This document shows, in pieces, positions 33,901 to 44,300 of a stretch of DNA of 64,000 nt; positions within the stretch are counted from its first letter, which is position 1; every line of letters begins with the position of its first letter. The stretch is from CADEEV01 sp964442185 (GTDB taxonomy: Bacteria > Acidobacteriota > Vicinamibacteria > Fen-336): the NCBI GenBank assembly GCA_964442185.1, contig CAYTWT010000274.1:12365-76364 (forward strand), read 5' to 3'. A program made the translations under genes and the position numbers. The notes under the pieces are model-generated. The model was given only the letters and a program-made list of their open reading frames with translations, did not search any database and was not told where the DNA came from.

Positions 33901-35034
33901 CGGCGATCGGCCGCTCGAGCGGCCGTGGCGAAACAACCGGGTCAAGGACTCGCTGCCGCCGCCGCCGCCGGCACAAGACCTTCCTGTCGCAAGTAGTTCG
34001 CCAACACCGAGGCCACCAGCCGCGTGGCATCCACGTTCCAGTGCGCGTCCTTCCCAAAGTCCCAGTGCCGCTCCGGTTCCCTGCTGCGCGCTTCGCCGAG
34101 CATCCCCTCGAGCCCGAGGAAGCGAATGCCCTGCTCGCGCAGCAGCGGCCGCAGGCTCTGGAAGAGCGGCGTGTTTTCGCGGGCATGCGCCGAGTTCAGC
34201 GTGACGAAAGCGGCGCCGAGCGCCTGTGAGTCGTCCCGGAAGGCCCGCTGGAAGGCGAGCATCAGGCGCACGGGGTCGTCGCTCGATGGGTGCGGCACGC
34301 CGACCTGGAAGAGATCCAGAAGCGCCTGCAGCCGCGGCATCGCCGATTCGCGGCTGCGCACCAGGTTCCACGCGTTCGAGTGCCGGCCGAGCCACAGCTT
34401 CACGCGCTGCGCGGGACGGAGCGGAGGAGCCTGACGCAGATCCGCGCCGAGGCGGCCGTCGGCTTCCAGCTTGAAGCGCGGCTTGTAGTACTGGCGGTAG
34501 ACGAAGTCGAGCCGGTTGCCCTCGAAGTCGTTGTCGCAGACCACGAGCACGACGATGTCGGGCGCCAGACGCGGCGCCAGCTCGCGAAACAGCACGTACT
34601 CCTGGTCGGTCGAGTAGCCCGCGACCCCGAGGTTCACGACCTCGTAGCGCTGGCCCGCCGCCCCGAGCATCCGCTCGAGGCGCGCCGAGAGCGTGTGCTG
34701 CTCGTCGAGGCCCACGCCGAAGACGTACGAATCGCCGAACACGAGAATGCGTTTGACGCCGTGCGGCTTGCTGGCTGCGACCTCCGCGCCGCGCAGGCCG
34801 AGCGAGTTCGTCCGGACCTCGGCGTGGTCGGAGCCTCCCAGTGGCGATGCGCCCCTTGCCTCGGGCTTGTGAAACCAGCCCTTGCTGCGGTCGTACGTCC
34901 AGAGGCCGCCGTGTTGTTGCTCGGGCCGCGTGATCCCGGGGAAGTGGATGCCGAAGAGCCGCGTGCCTGCCTCGAGTAGCAGAACCAGGCCGGCGCACAC
35001 CACGAGCTGAACGGCGATAGTCTTTCGCGCGGTC

Positions 35035-36186
<1,152 letters not shown>

Positions 36187-36328
36187 CCTGGACGCTGCTC
36201 CTCCGCGTTCCCAAAGTATAGAATGGCTTCGCTTCGCGAGACTACTCCGGCTACGATGCTGCCGGCGGCGATGACTCAGGAAACGAGGACTCTTGAGCGT
36301 GGGTTTGCTGAGAGCCGCGACGTAGCGC

Positions 36329-37639
36329 ATGTTGCTGTCCGCCGCCGCCGCGGCTTGGCTTGTCGTCGCCGCCCCGGCTGGCCCCACGGGTTGTGCAGCG
36401 ACCGACGGTGTCGAGATCGGCCCGCGGCTTGCGCAGTGGGTCGAAAGGCGCAAGGCCAAGTGCTCGGAGCTTCGGCCCTACGAGGCAACGTTCCTCGAGA
36501 AGCAACTTCTCGCTTTCGAGAAAGCCGAGCGCCCGGGAATCACGCAGTGGAACCTGGGAGGTCTGTACCCGCGCATCCAGTCGATCGATCATCGCTCTCA
36601 GTACGCAGCAGGCCTGAGGTTGTGGCGGCCGGACCTGGGCGACTCGCGCTTCGATCTGAGCGGCTCCGCGTTCTGGTCGCTCCAGGGCTACCAGTACTAC
36701 GACACCCAGGTCGGTGTCCTTCCGCACCGCGGCCAGGTCTTTCCGCTGCTCGCGATCAAGGGCGACGACGTCTTCGAGCTCTCGAGTATCCGGGCCGAAG
36801 CGAACACGCCCTACATGCTTTACGGCTCGTTCCTGTATCGCTGGGCACCCAGGTTCGACTACTTCGGGATCGGGCCGGACTCGAAACCGGAGGACCAGTC
36901 GGACTTTCGGCTGAGCGAACAGCTCTACGAGATCGTGGCCGGTTACAGGGTCTTGCCGCGGCTGACGCTCTCCGGGCGCTTCGGCTACGACTTGCACTCG
37001 ATCGGCGAGGGCCAGGACGACGAGCTGCCGGCGATCGAGGACGTGTTCCCACCCGCAACGGTTCCGGGGCTCACGGAGCAGCCCGACTTCCTGCGTTACG
37101 GCGCCGCGGCGATTTTCGATTCACGAGACGTCGCCCAGAATCCGCATCGGGGCGCGCTGCTGGCCGCGACCTGGCAGCGCTACGATCAACGCGGCGGAGG
37201 CGACGCTCAGGGCTTCAGCCGCCTGGCCGGGGACGCGCGGCTCTATCTTCCGCTCGGAAACCGCCAGCGTGTTCTCGCGCTCCGCGCCTATGCCTCACAG
37301 GACACTCCCGTGAGCGGCGCCCGCGTGCCGTTCTACCTGCTCTCCTACCTCGGCAGCTCTCACACGCTCCGGGCCTTCGCCAGCCAGCGCTTCCGCGGCG
37401 AGCGCCTGGCGCTGGCGCAGGCCGAGTATCGATGGGAGGCTTCGCCCGCCATCGAGCTCGCGGCGTTCGTGGACTCGGGCGCCGTCGCGGCGACGCGCGA
37501 CGACCGGCTGGGCCGGCTCCGCACGGACGGGGGCGTCGGCTTGCGCTTCAAGAGCCACGAAGCCGTACTGCTGCGCTTCGACTTCGCCTGGGGCGGCGAG
37601 GGCTTCCGGTTTCTCTTCCGCTTCAGCTCGGCCTTCTAG
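36329..37639 (+). CDS. Omp85/BamA-type outer-membrane barrel without POTRA domains
   Basis: A 436-residue outer-membrane protein. Signal peptide (about 1-23), then a short helical part and a barrel of the BamA/TamA (surface antigen D15) type: the repeated strands, IFDSRDVAQNPHRGALLAATW, LSYLGSSHTLRAFASQRFRGERLALAQAEYRW (the conserved L6 loop with the (V/I)RG(F/Y)-like RFRG), and the GEGFRFLFRFSSAF end with terminal Phe. There is no recognisable POTRA domain. The gene is two bases from the next gene, so it probably acts with that exported protein. Confidence 0.85.
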   Translation: MLLSAAAAAWLVVAAPAGPTGCAATDGVEIGPRLAQWVERRKAKCSELRPYEATFLEKQLLAFEKAERPGITQWNLGGLYPRIQSIDHRSQYAAGLRLWRPDLGDSRFDLSGSAFWSLQGYQYYDTQVGVLPHRGQVFPLLAIKGDDVFELSSIRAEANTPYMLYGSFLYRWAPRFDYFGIGPDSKPEDQSDFRLSEQLYEIVAGYRVLPRLTLSGRFGYDLHSIGEGQDDELPAIEDVFPPATVPGLTEQPDFLRYGAAAIFDSRDVAQNPHRGALLAATWQRYDQRGGGDAQGFSRLAGDARLYLPLGNRQRVLALRAYASQDTPVSGARVPFYLLSYLGSSHTLRAFASQRFRGERLALAQAEYRWEASPAIELAAFVDSGAVAATRDDRLGRLRTDGGVGLRFKSHEAVLLRFDFAWGGEGFRFLFRFSSAF

Positions 37640-37641
37640 CG

Positions 37642-39285
37642 ATGAGGATCCCGACGCAGCGCGCCATGCTCACGCTCGCGGCCGTGCTGGCCTCGCTCGC
37701 CGCAAGCCCGGCCCGCGCCCAGAGGTTTCTTCCGGACGACCCCATCCTCGAGGACCGGGACGACCTGCCCAGCGAGGCGCCCGCTGAGATCGAACTGGCC
37801 ACTTCCTACGACGTGCTCGAGCACAGCTGGCACCACCGCCCGGACAGGGACAAGATTCCCGCGGCCCAGAATGTGAACACCCTGGGCGAGGTGCCCGATT
37901 CGAGCTGGTTCACGAATCGCATCGGGGTCCGGCCGGTGTCGATCGAGGAAATCGCCCGCGGCCCGAACCACGGTGACGGGCCCGACACGACGCAAGCCTG
38001 GACCGTGATCCAGGGAAAGGCGGGCGGCATCACGCCCGGCTTCACGATGCGCGACAGCCGTGGCGACATCTACTTCGTGAAGTTCGATCCACCCGAGTAC
38101 TTTGCCCTCTCGACGGGCGCCGACGTGATCGGCAGCAAGTTCTTCTACGCCTTCGGCTACTACGTTCCGGAGAACTGGATCGTGTACGTGGAGCAGTCGA
38201 GGCTGCGTGTTGGCGAAGGCGCCAAGGTGCGTGTGCGCGGTGGCAAGCCACAGCCCATGACGCAGGCAGATCTGGACAACATGATGGCGAACGTCGCGCG
38301 CCTGGCCGACGGACGGATCCGCTGTGTCGCAAGCCGCGCGGTGCCCGGCAAGGTGGTCGGTCCGCACAAGTACCACGGCACGCGGCCCGACGACCCCAAC
38401 GACGTGATCCCCCACGAACATCGCCGCGAGCTGCGCGGCTACCGGGTCGTCTCGGCCTGGCTCAACCACGACGACTCGCGCAGCGTGAACTCGATCGACA
38501 GCTACGTGAGGGCGGGGCAGAAGGGCTACCTGGTTCACTACCTTCAGGATTTCTCCTCGATCCTTGGCAGCGGTTCGGACTGGCAGCGCCGGATTGCGCC
38601 GCAGAACCCGCGGTCTGGCAACGAGTACCTGCTCGAGGCGGCGCCGATCCTGAGGACGGCCTTCTCGCTGGGGCTCTGGGAGCGGCCCTGGCACGGCGTC
38701 AAGTACACGCTCCATCCACAGCTCGGCCGGATCGAGGCCGAGTTCTTCGACCCCGACGCGTGGAAGCCCGAGTACCCTAACCCGGCCTTCGAGCGGATGC
38801 TGCCCGAGGACGCCTTCTGGGCCGCGCGGATCGTGTCGAGGTTTTCCGACGAGGCGATCCGGGCGATCGTGAAGCAGGGCGACCTTCGCGCGCCCGAGGC
38901 CGAGGCCCAGCTCGTGAAGGTGATCCAGAAGCGGCGCGACAAGATCATGGCCCGCTATTTCCGCGGCCTGAACCCGCTGGCCGACTTCGCCGCGGCGGAC
39001 GCGTTGAGCTTCACCAACTATGGCGAGGACGCGGGGCTCGGGAAGGTCGAGGCCTACGAGTACGAGTGGTTCGCGTTCGACAACAAGGCCAGCCGGCCCG
39101 TGTCGCTGGGCGCTCTGGCGCGAGCGCCGGGGCGATCACTGCCGCTGCCGGCAGCCCGGCCCGCGTACCTGATGCTCCGCATCCGCACGCGCGCGCCCGG
39201 ATTTCCGGGCTGGGGCAAGCGCGTCGACGTCTTCCTGCGCACTGGCCCGGGTCCGGCGGTCGTCGGCGTCGACCGCGAGAGCTGA
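37642..39285 (+). CDS. Exported protein of unknown function with kinase-like features
   Basis: A 547-residue exported protein (signal peptide about 1-26). I do not recognise a named domain. The pattern is, however, suggestive of a HipA/FAM20-like kinase fold: DIYFVKFDPPEY with Lys147 as the ATP-anchoring residue, GADVIGSKFFYAFGYYVPEN (helix C-like), then AWLNHDDSRSVNSID (a D278-x4-N283 catalytic-loop pattern), and HYLQDFSSILGSG with Asp303-Phe-Ser as a DFG-like metal site. Another strongly conserved-looking stretch is GTRPDDPNDVIPHEHRRELRG. It is coupled with an Omp85-type barrel, suggesting a periplasmic or surface role. Kinase activity is inference only. Confidence 0.6.
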   Translation: MRIPTQRAMLTLAAVLASLAASPARAQRFLPDDPILEDRDDLPSEAPAEIELATSYDVLEHSWHHRPDRDKIPAAQNVNTLGEVPDSSWFTNRIGVRPVSIEEIARGPNHGDGPDTTQAWTVIQGKAGGITPGFTMRDSRGDIYFVKFDPPEYFALSTGADVIGSKFFYAFGYYVPENWIVYVEQSRLRVGEGAKVRVRGGKPQPMTQADLDNMMANVARLADGRIRCVASRAVPGKVVGPHKYHGTRPDDPNDVIPHEHRRELRGYRVVSAWLNHDDSRSVNSIDSYVRAGQKGYLVHYLQDFSSILGSGSDWQRRIAPQNPRSGNEYLLEAAPILRTAFSLGLWERPWHGVKYTLHPQLGRIEAEFFDPDAWKPEYPNPAFERMLPEDAFWAARIVSRFSDEAIRAIVKQGDLRAPEAEAQLVKVIQKRRDKIMARYFRGLNPLADFAAADALSFTNYGEDAGLGKVEAYEYEWFAFDNKASRPVSLGALARAPGRSLPLPAARPAYLMLRIRTRAPGFPGWGKRVDVFLRTGPGPAVVGVDRES

Positions 39286-39305
39286 GTCGGCGGCCGCCTG
39301 ATGGC

Positions 39306-39635
39306 CTACTGGACTGGCGGCGGCTTGGGCCGGCGTTGCGGTGGCTTCGGGGCGTGGGCGGTGCGGTACTCCTCGAGATCGGCGTCCGTGATCTCGAGGT
39401 AGACCGGCGGAAGCGCCTCGCCGTGGGCGAGCAGCTCGCGTTGGAGCTTCAGGAAGCAGATATCGGGCCCGTCCTGGTAGCGTACGCGGTGCGCGACGAA
39501 GGCCTCGCTCGCGATCGCGAGCGTGAAGTCGCGGAACTCGCCCGCCGTGTTCTTGAGCCGAAGCGTGTATTCGCGCGAGGCGCCCTTGGTCGCAAAGCCG
39601 CGGTACTCCACGTGGGCCATCGGGGGAGCGCTCAT
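39306..39635 (-). CDS. Conserved hypothetical protein (109 residues)
   Basis: A small soluble protein with no named domain that I recognise. The N-terminal half is beta-rich (VEYRGFATKGASREYTLRLKN, FRDFTLAIASEAFVAHRVRY), then FLKLQRELLAHGEALPPVYLEITDADLEEYR and a Pro/Lys tail. No signal peptide or membrane segment. It is coupled to the upstream RNA helicase by an ATGA overlap, so a role linked to RNA metabolism is possible but unproven. Confidence 0.7.
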   Translation of the reverse strand: MSAPPMAHVEYRGFATKGASREYTLRLKNTAGEFRDFTLAIASEAFVAHRVRYQDGPDICFLKLQRELLAHGEALPPVYLEITDADLEEYRTAHAPKPPQRRPKPPPVQ

Positions 39636-40948
39636 CGCGAGGGCCTTCGGCGCGGGCTCTGGCCAGCGGGTCGCGGCGCATGGCTCGGGCCGTGGCTGCG
39701 GGGTCGTCCGCGACCGCCGGCACGCTGGGCGCGCATCGCCGCGAGGCGGTGCCCGAGCGGCACCTCGAGCTTCTCGGCCGGCTTCTTCGCGTAGTCGAAG
39801 CCGGGTAGCGTGACGCGCGGCAGACGCCTGCCGATCGCCCGCTCGATGTCGCGCAACTCGGCCTCCTCTTGCGGCGAGACGAAGATGAAGGCATCGCCGG
39901 TGGCCTCCGCCCGCGCCGTCCGGCCGACGCGATGGACGTAGTCGTCGGGCGAGGCGGGAACGTCGAAGTTCACCACGTGTGAGAGCGCGTCGATGTCGAT
40001 ACCGCGCGCGGCGATGTCGGTCGCGACCAGCACCGGGAAACGGCCGGACTTGAACGCCTCGAGCGCCTGGGTCCGCTGGCTCTGGCTGCGATTGCCGTGG
40101 ATGCGGCCCGCGGACACTCCGTGCTTCGCCAGGTAGTCGGCGAGCCGATTGGCGCGGTGCTTGGTCCGCGTGAAGGCGATCACGCTCTTGATCTCGCCGC
40201 GCTTCACCAGTTCCACGAGCAGCGCCGACTTGAGCTCGGCCGGCACGGGATAGGCCGCGTGCGTGATGCCGACGGCTGGCGCCGAGCGGCGCTCCAGGTT
40301 GATCATCGCCGGCGCGTGCAGCATCTCCTTGCTGAGCGTCGCGATGGGCGGAGGCATCGTGGCGGAGAAGAACAGCGTCTGCCGCTTGGCGGGCAGGTGC
40401 TTCAGGATCCGGCGGATGTCCGGCAGGAAGCCCATGTCGAGCATTCGATCGGCCTCGTCGAGGACCAGGATCTCGAGGCCACGGAACGAGGCGTAGGGCT
40501 GGCGCATGTGGTCGAGCAGGCGGCCTGGCGTGGCGACCACGATGTCGACGCCGCGGCGGAAGGCATGCTCCTGGGGACCCATGCCGACGCCGCCGAAGAC
40601 GGCGGCGGCCGAGAACGGCGTGTGGACCGACAGCGCGTTAATGTGCTCCTCGATCTGTGCGGCCAGCTCGCGCGTCGGCGTCAGTACCAGCGCGCGCGTG
40701 ACGCCGCGGGGCTTGCCCGCGAGGCGATGCAGGATCGGAAGCGCGAAGGCCGCGGTCTTGCCGCTGCCGGTCATCGCGCAGGCGAGCACGTCCTTGCCGG
40801 CGAGCGCGGGCGGGATCGCCTCCTGTTGGATGGGTGTCGGACGCGTGAAGCCGAGGTCGCGGACTCCGCGCAGGAGATCGGCGCCGAGGCCGAGCGGTGC
40901 GAACGGCATGAGGTCTCTGTTGCCTTTCTGCGGGTCCGGCGTCGTCAT
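39632..40948 (-). CDS. DEAD-box RNA helicase (RhlE-like)
   Basis: A 438-residue ATP-dependent RNA helicase. Q motif FTRPTPIQQEAIPP, motif I AMTGSGKTAAF, Ia PTRELAAQ, Ib TPGRLLDH, II VLDEADRMLDMGF, III SATMP, then the second RecA domain with IAFTRTKHRANRLADYL, VATDIAARGIDID and HRVGRTARAEATGDA (motif VI). The basic C terminus (RAGGRGRPRSHGPSHAPRP...) would bind RNA non-specifically, as in RhlE. A second ATG 13 codons inside is a possible start. It is first in an operon with the small hypothetical gene. Confidence 0.94.
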   Translation of the reverse strand: MTTPDPQKGNRDLMPFAPLGLGADLLRGVRDLGFTRPTPIQQEAIPPALAGKDVLACAMTGSGKTAAFALPILHRLAGKPRGVTRALVLTPTRELAAQIEEHINALSVHTPFSAAAVFGGVGMGPQEHAFRRGVDIVVATPGRLLDHMRQPYASFRGLEILVLDEADRMLDMGFLPDIRRILKHLPAKRQTLFFSATMPPPIATLSKEMLHAPAMINLERRSAPAVGITHAAYPVPAELKSALLVELVKRGEIKSVIAFTRTKHRANRLADYLAKHGVSAGRIHGNRSQSQRTQALEAFKSGRFPVLVATDIAARGIDIDALSHVVNFDVPASPDDYVHRVGRTARAEATGDAFIFVSPQEEAELRDIERAIGRRLPRVTLPGFDYAKKPAEKLEVPLGHRLAAMRAQRAGGRGRPRSHGPSHAPRPAGQSPRRRPSR

Positions 40949-41097
40949 GGGAAACGAAGGAGGGCCGCGCCAAGAGACCTCTAGTGTCTCACGTCGCGGC
41001 CCCCGCGGCGAATCGCGCGCGCAAGAAAACGAGACTACGACATCTCAGCCATGGCGCGGAAGCGGCTTCTGCCGGTGTAGGTCCGAAGGCGTGGGGC

Positions 41098-42159
41098 CTA
41101 GAGCGCGGCGCCGCCCTTGGCCGCCGAGGCGAGCATGCCGCAAGCCGCGTGGATGTCCGGGCCTCCGGAGTAGCGGCGCACGAAGCCGATGCCGTTGTCG
41201 GCGAGGGCCGACAAGAAGTGGCCACGTTCGGTATCGCTCGCTCGCTGGAACTCGCCACTGGGGTCGTTCACGTCGATCACGGACAGGCGCACGCTCACGC
41301 CACGGAACAGCCGGCCCAGTTCCTTCGCCTCGTCGGCGCCGGTGTTGACGCCGGACATCAGCACCCAGGCAAGGTTCACGAGGCCGCCACGCCTCGCGGC
41401 GTGGCGGCGCATGGCGGCCGCCAGTTCGGCCACGTCGTAGCGCCGCGCCACCGGCAACAGGCGCGCGCGCTTCTCGGGGCTCGTGGAGGTGAGTGAGAGG
41501 ATCAGCCGGTAGGGATGGCCCTCGTCCGTGTAGCGTTCGATCATCGGCAGCAGGCCCACGGTCGAGATCGTGATGCGCTCGCCGCGGATCCTGCCGCCGC
41601 TGGGATCGCGCAGGATCTCGGCGGCGCGGATCACGTTGTCGTAATTCTGGAACGGCTCGCCCTGGCCTTGGAAGACGACGCCGGTCACGGGCCGCTCGGG
41701 TGACTCGCGGCGCACGGTCAGCACCTGCTCGACGATCTCCCAGGCTTCCAGGTTGCGCTCGAAGCGAAGGCGCCCGGTCTCGCAAAAAGCACAGGCCAGC
41801 GCGCAGCCGACCTGGGACGACACACACACGCTGAAGCGCGGTCTGTCGAGGGGGATCCGCACGGTCTCGAAGCGGCGGCCGTCCGCCGCCTCGAACAGGT
41901 ACTTGACGAAGGGATCGACCTGGCTACGGCGCCTGTCGACGACACGCAGGCGGGCGAGGCTACCGCGGGCGCCCAGCGCATCGGCCGCGTGGCGGCGCAG
42001 ACCGGGGATTTCGCCGATCTCATCGCGGTCGTCGCCGACGAGCCGGTTCACGAGGCGGCGCGCCAGCGTCGGCGTCAGGCCGAGCTCGGGCCAGAGCGCG
42101 GCCAGCGAGCCCGGCGTCTGGCCGCGCAGGTGGGGCGCAGCCACTCTCGGCAAGCCCAC
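41098..42159 (-). CDS. RlmN/Cfr-family radical SAM protein (23S rRNA A2503 methyltransferase-like)
   Basis: A 353-residue radical SAM methyltransferase. The cluster motif C119-A-L-A-C123-A-F-C126 is preceded by C112 in VCVSSQVG, and the C-terminal catalytic Cys340 lies in HAACGML, so both cysteines of the RlmN/Cfr ping-pong mechanism are present. The loop that is usually FMGMGEP reads FQGQGEP here, an atypical variant, and the N terminus is short. It may therefore be a paralogue with another RNA target rather than the housekeeping RlmN. It starts at GTG 42159 and overlaps the GspB-like stop by one base (TAGTG), so it is part of that operon. Confidence 0.87.
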   Translation of the reverse strand: MGLPRVAAPHLRGQTPGSLAALWPELGLTPTLARRLVNRLVGDDRDEIGEIPGLRRHAADALGARGSLARLRVVDRRRSQVDPFVKYLFEAADGRRFETVRIPLDRPRFSVCVSSQVGCALACAFCETGRLRFERNLEAWEIVEQVLTVRRESPERPVTGVVFQGQGEPFQNYDNVIRAAEILRDPSGGRIRGERITISTVGLLPMIERYTDEGHPYRLILSLTSTSPEKRARLLPVARRYDVAELAAAMRRHAARRGGLVNLAWVLMSGVNTGADEAKELGRLFRGVSVRLSVIDVNDPSGEFQRASDTERGHFLSALADNGIGFVRRYSGGPDIHAACGMLASAAKGGAAL

Positions 42160-42725
42160 TAGAAGCGGAGCGTCAGGCGCCGGCCGTCGAGTTCCAGCTC
42201 GACCTCGGTCTCGCCGATGTGGAGGATGCGCGCGCCGTCGAGCGTGTCGCCTTCGCGCAGCAGATGGTCGCTGATCAGCGCCACGGGCCGGCCATCGCGT
42301 TCGCTGATGGCCTGGAGCACGAGACGGGCCGGGGCCGGGGTCGGCGCGGGCGCTGCCACATCGACGCTGGCGGCGGGCAGCTCGGCAGGCGCCGTCGGCG
42401 TCGCGAAAGCGACGGGAGCTGGGGCCGGGGCAGTGGCGGCCGGGGGGAGGAGCGTGACGACGGGTGTGGCCGGCGGCGCCGCGCCTCGCGGAGTCGGTGC
42501 CGGCGTCGGCTCAGGCGGCGTCGCGGCCTGGGGCGCGCGCGGGGGTTCGCGCAGCGAGACGAAGGCGGCGCCGAGCCCGAACGCGATGGCGGCAGCAGCG
42601 ACGCTGGCCCACAGGCCGCGACCGCGGGCCGGCGCCCACGGCGCCTCGGCCAGCACCAGGAAGCCGCGCTCGGGCACCTGCTTGTCACGCTCGCGCTTGC
42701 GCAGCGCCTCGAGGATCAGGCTCAC
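42159..42725 (-). CDS. GspB-like type II secretion accessory protein
   Basis: A 188-residue protein with the GspB layout: MSLILEALRKRERDKQ cytoplasmic start, one transmembrane helix (residues about 38-57, GLWASVAAAAIAFGLGAAFV), a long Pro/Ala linker, and the C-terminal domain RLVLQAISERDGRPVALISDHLLREGD with GDTLDGARILHIGETEVELELDG. The family works with ExeA/GspA in assembling the type II secretin through the cell wall. The start is GTG at 42725 in a GTGA overlap with the ExeA-like gene. No other gsp gene is in the window. Confidence 0.85.
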   Translation of the reverse strand: MSLILEALRKRERDKQVPERGFLVLAEAPWAPARGRGLWASVAAAAIAFGLGAAFVSLREPPRAPQAATPPEPTPAPTPRGAAPPATPVVTLLPPAATAPAPAPVAFATPTAPAELPAASVDVAAPAPTPAPARLVLQAISERDGRPVALISDHLLREGDTLDGARILHIGETEVELELDGRRLTLRF

Positions 42726-44290
42726 GAAGCCTTCCCGGAGAGCCGTGGCCGCGTGTACAGGCCCAGGCTGTAGAGCGCCATCAGCGTGCGGCGGCCAATC
42801 ACCCCATCGACCGTGAGCTCGGTGTCGGCCTGGAAGCGCTCCACGGCCGGGGAGAGCTTGGCGCCTGCGGCCTCATAGCCGAGCCGCTCCAGGCTCGCGC
42901 GCACGAAGGTGGCGGAGCGTGCCGTGTCGCGCCCGCCGCCCACCGCCTCGAAGTCGCGCCACAGGAACAGCGCCTGGCGCGTCCAGAGCCGGTCGATCTC
43001 GGGCAGCGGCAGCGTGCGCGTGCCGCCCTGGCCATCGGCCAGCACGCCGTCTTCGCCCTGGATGCGGACGAGCGCCAGATAGCAGGTGTCGCGCCGCGCC
43101 GGATGGAACATCTCGAGGACCACGGGCAAGTCCAGGCGGCGGACCTGCTCCAGGTGCGTGCGCAGCGCCGTGCGCTCCAGCGCGCCCTTGCCCCACAGCG
43201 ACTGCACGCTGCCGAGGGCCGACTCGAGCGAGGCGTCGCGCGAGAGCGACAGCAGCAGCGAAGCCAGGTCGCTGGTGGCGACCGGCGGCAGGATCGTCGC
43301 CGGCGGCGCGCTTTTCGCCTGCGTCGCGGCCGGCGCCTCGACCGGGACGAGTGCGGTGGCGCTCGGCACGGCGGTCGCCGACGCCGGACCCCGGCTCAGC
43401 AGGCTCACGGCGAAGGCGCCAGCCAGCACGGCCGCCACGCTCCATGCAGCCGTCGCGGAGCGAATGCCCCACGGCCGGCGCGCGGCCTCGCCGCCCACCT
43501 CGCGAGCCGCCCGGAGCACCATCCCGGCGTGGATCGCGCGCGTGCCCTCTACGTAGCCGGCGAGCAGCGCGCGGTCGCAGATCAGGTTCACGAGCCGTGG
43601 CACGCCGCCCGAGTGCCGGTGCACGGCGGACAAGGCGCCTGGCGAGAAGGCCACCTTGCCCTCGCCCCCGGCGATCCGGAGTCGGTGCCGGATGTAGCCT
43701 TCTGTCTCCTCGCGGTTGAGCGGCGCCAGGTGATAACGCGCGGTGACACGTTGCGCCAGCTGTCGCAGTTCGCGACGCCCGAGCAGCTCTTGCAGCTCCG
43801 ACTGGCCCATCAGCACGATCTGGATCAGCTTCTCGGTGTCGGTTTCGAGGTTGGAGATGAGGCGGATCTGCTCCAGCACCTCGGGCGAGAGGTCCTGCGC
43901 CTCGTCGATCAGCAGCACGACGTTGCGGCCAGCGGCGTGGCTTTCGAGCAGGAACTGGTGAAGCGCATCGACCAGATCCTTGAGCGAATTGCCGTGAACC
44001 GGGGCATGCAGGTCGTCGAGAATCGAGCGGAGCAGCTCCGCGGCGGTGAGCGCCGGGTAGAGCACCACGGCCGTAGCCGCTTGGTCGCCGAGGTTGCCGA
44101 GGAAGTAGCGGGCGAGCGTCGTCTTGCCGGTGCCGACCTCGCCGGTGATGACGATGAAGCCGCCACGTTCGCGGCGGCCGAACTCGAGATGTGCTACAGC
44201 CTCGGTGTGGCGTGCCGACAGATACAGGTACTTCGGGTCCGGGGTGAGGTTGAAGGGCTTCTCGAGGAAGCCGTAGTAGCTTTCGTACAA
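42722..44290 (-). CDS. ExeA/GspA-like AAA ATPase with peptidoglycan-binding domain
   Basis: A 522-residue membrane ATPase. The start is TTG at 44290: MYESYYGFLEKPFNLTPDP is the classic family opening. Residues about 30-270 hold the AAA domain, with Walker A GEVGTGKTTL, Walker B NVVLLIDEAQDLS and sensor region QSELQELLGRRELRQLAQRV. A transmembrane helix follows (SATAAWSVAAVLAGAFAVSLL), and the periplasmic part ends in a peptidoglycan-binding repeat (SPAVERFQADTELTVDGVIG...TLMALY). It links ATP hydrolysis in the cytoplasm with the cell wall. It follows the PilZ gene by 10 bases and precedes the GspB-like gene. Confidence 0.9.
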   Translation of the reverse strand: MYESYYGFLEKPFNLTPDPKYLYLSARHTEAVAHLEFGRRERGGFIVITGEVGTGKTTLARYFLGNLGDQAATAVVLYPALTAAELLRSILDDLHAPVHGNSLKDLVDALHQFLLESHAAGRNVVLLIDEAQDLSPEVLEQIRLISNLETDTEKLIQIVLMGQSELQELLGRRELRQLAQRVTARYHLAPLNREETEGYIRHRLRIAGGEGKVAFSPGALSAVHRHSGGVPRLVNLICDRALLAGYVEGTRAIHAGMVLRAAREVGGEAARRPWGIRSATAAWSVAAVLAGAFAVSLLSRGPASATAVPSATALVPVEAPAATQAKSAPPATILPPVATSDLASLLLSLSRDASLESALGSVQSLWGKGALERTALRTHLEQVRRLDLPVVLEMFHPARRDTCYLALVRIQGEDGVLADGQGGTRTLPLPEIDRLWTRQALFLWRDFEAVGGGRDTARSATFVRASLERLGYEAAGAKLSPAVERFQADTELTVDGVIGRRTLMALYSLGLYTRPRLSGKAS

Positions 44291-44300
44291 GGGTACCCGC

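Noticed and set aside
40949..41097. 149-base gap between the RhlE-like and RlmN-like genes searched for regulatory structure
   Set aside because: No convincing promoter, hairpin or conserved element seen.
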